Below, piece after piece: positions 63,124-64,000 of a stretch of 64,000 nt of DNA (position 1 is its first letter; each line of letters opens with the position of its first letter). The position numbers and the translations under genes were made by a program. The stretch covers positions 682,001 through 746,000 of the forward strand of contig VFIW01000009.1 in assembly GCA_006386115.1 (NCBI GenBank). Direction: 5' to 3'. This DNA is from Globisporangium splendens. Its lineage: Eukaryota > Oomycota > Peronosporomycetes > Pythiales > Pythiaceae. The notes under the pieces were generated by a model that saw only the letters and a program-made list of their open reading frames with translations, was not told the DNA's origin and did no database searches.

Positions 63124-64000
63124 ATGGCGACGACGGAACTGAAGGAATGGCTCGCCGAGTGGCCGAGCGTGCGCGAGAGCGTCGAGGCGCTCGTGCTCAG
63201 CCTCAAGCGCAGGTACGTGCGTCGTACAGTGTTGTTGTTGCTGCTGTTGCCCAATCTGCGCACGCGTGTGCTTATGGATGAGTGTGGTGATTCCCGCCTG
63301 TAGACAAGTCACGGGCTCGTACGACACGGCGAAGAAGACGACGATGCTCTTGAATAAAGTGGTGTGTTGTCATGCTGCTTAGCATATAGCTTGTTGTTGT
63401 TGTTGTTGTTGTGTGTGTGTGTGTGCCTCGTAATGCGGATTGGACGTGACGCAACGAAGCATTGATGGGTGAATTACAATTGCCAAATCATTAGATCGAG
63501 ACGGTGGAGTGGTCGACGGCTGGCGAGATCATGGAAAAAGTGCGCCAGCTCGGACACATGCTCACGAAGGCCCACTCCCACGGTGCGTTCTCATAAGCGA
63601 ACCCATCTCGTGAAGGTCTCAGTGGTGATGATGTTGCTGATCATTGAATATGTAGAACTTGCGATCGGGAATGTCGTGCGCCGCGTGCTCTACATCATCC
63701 GAGAGGAGTACGTGAATGCGCTCAAGGCTGGGCCAGTGGACGCTGCCCCGAAGAGCACCGCCAGCTCGGCGCCATCCAGCAACCGCAGCAACTACCAGTC
63801 GCGCTCGCTCGGCACGATCCTGACCCCTGGCACAGACACCGATCTCTCGACCCCCATCACGGACCTCAAGCTGGTGCGTCTATCATTATGGGGTGGTGTT
63901 CTTAGTCATTTCGTTGTCTTTACGTGCGTTCTACTTGCTCTTTTCCTAGTCGGTGAATGAAGGTATTGCCGAACTGATTGAAGAGATTCAGAGTCTCCAC
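63124..64000 (+). CDS. EIF2B2: Translation initiation factor eIF2B beta subunit, 5' part
   Basis: Exons are 63124-63212, 63304-63361, 63495-63582, 63656-63873 and 63950 to the window edge; the gene continues beyond it. eIF2B is the guanine-nucleotide exchange factor for eIF2; beta is one of its regulatory subunits and takes part in the stress response. Spliced sequence: VESVEALVLSLKRRQVTGSY (first residue approximate), TTMLLNKVIETVEWSTAGEI, RQLGHMLTKAHSHELAIGN, VVRRVLYIIREEYVNAL and INELI-like EGIAELIEEIQSLH. NxVRRVLxIIREE is diagnostic of eIF2B-beta. An unusual Ser/Thr/Asn-rich insert follows it. The third intron holds GTT and GT repeats (about 63388-63425). Confidence 0.9.

Noticed and set aside
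1..64000. Alternative genetic code with TAG as a sense codon
   Set aside because: Several intact genes (CDK8, ABC1 kinase, CLN3) end naturally at TAG right after their conserved C-termini.

Overview
The window is nuclear DNA of an oomycete, most likely a plant-associated member of the Peronosporales/Pythiales group; the species cannot be fixed from the sequence. The evidence is compact spliced genes with short introns (about 66-110 bp), two degenerate loci resembling Crinkler (CRN) effectors, and conserved eukaryotic genes in dense head-to-head and tail-to-tail order. There is no bacterial operon structure, tRNA, rRNA, CRISPR array or intact transposon that I can see. All exon joins were made by hand: reading phase, GT/AG borders and family conservation were required to agree.

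Layout. 1-5.3 kb: a large coiled-coil gene (CCDC162-like) with a frameshift and an in-frame TAG. 5.7-9.7 kb: MAF1 and a CDK8-type Mediator kinase, divergent. 9.8-15.6 kb: a mitochondrial carnitine palmitoyltransferase, an ABC1/UbiB kinase and a CLN3/battenin transporter. 16-25.4 kb: a CRN-like P-loop fragment, a C2-DUF1765-PH protein, a secretory OGT-like glycosyltransferase next to a broken methyltransferase domain, and a CRN-like pseudogene. 25.8-30.6 kb: MCM10 with a tandem duplication over its start codon, NOSIP, and an unknown protein whose stop codon overlaps that of NOSIP. 32-39.2 kb: a tandem array of five small basic proteins of one unrecognised family, with shared upstream elements; the last two are identical. 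41-47 kb: a CAMK-like kinase, an RRM/CCCH RNA-binding protein, a small Cys-rich protein and the eight-exon GINS subunit Psf2. 48-52.6 kb: a PX/OTU-like protein, a damaged AIDA-like C2 gene and a class I methyltransferase. 53-64 kb: OST48, a mitochondrial VOC/glyoxalase protein, exocyst Sec6, a CPSF30-YTH-DCD-KH fusion, splicing factor Prp18 and the 5' part of eIF2B-beta.

Most genes are independent housekeeping functions: transcription (MAF1, CDK8), replication (MCM10, Psf2), RNA processing (CPSF30 fusion, Prp18, NOSIP), secretion and glycosylation (OST48, Sec6, OGT-like) and mitochondria (CPT, ABC1 kinase, VOC). Two parts look most worth follow-up: the 7-kb small-protein array with its shared promoter motifs, and the four-domain CPSF30-YTH-DCD-KH protein. 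Four loci (coiled-coil gene, OGT/methyltransferase, CRN-like gene, AIDA-like gene) carry frameshifts or in-frame stops while about twenty other genes are clean. This argues for real decay or recoding rather than uniformly poor sequence.
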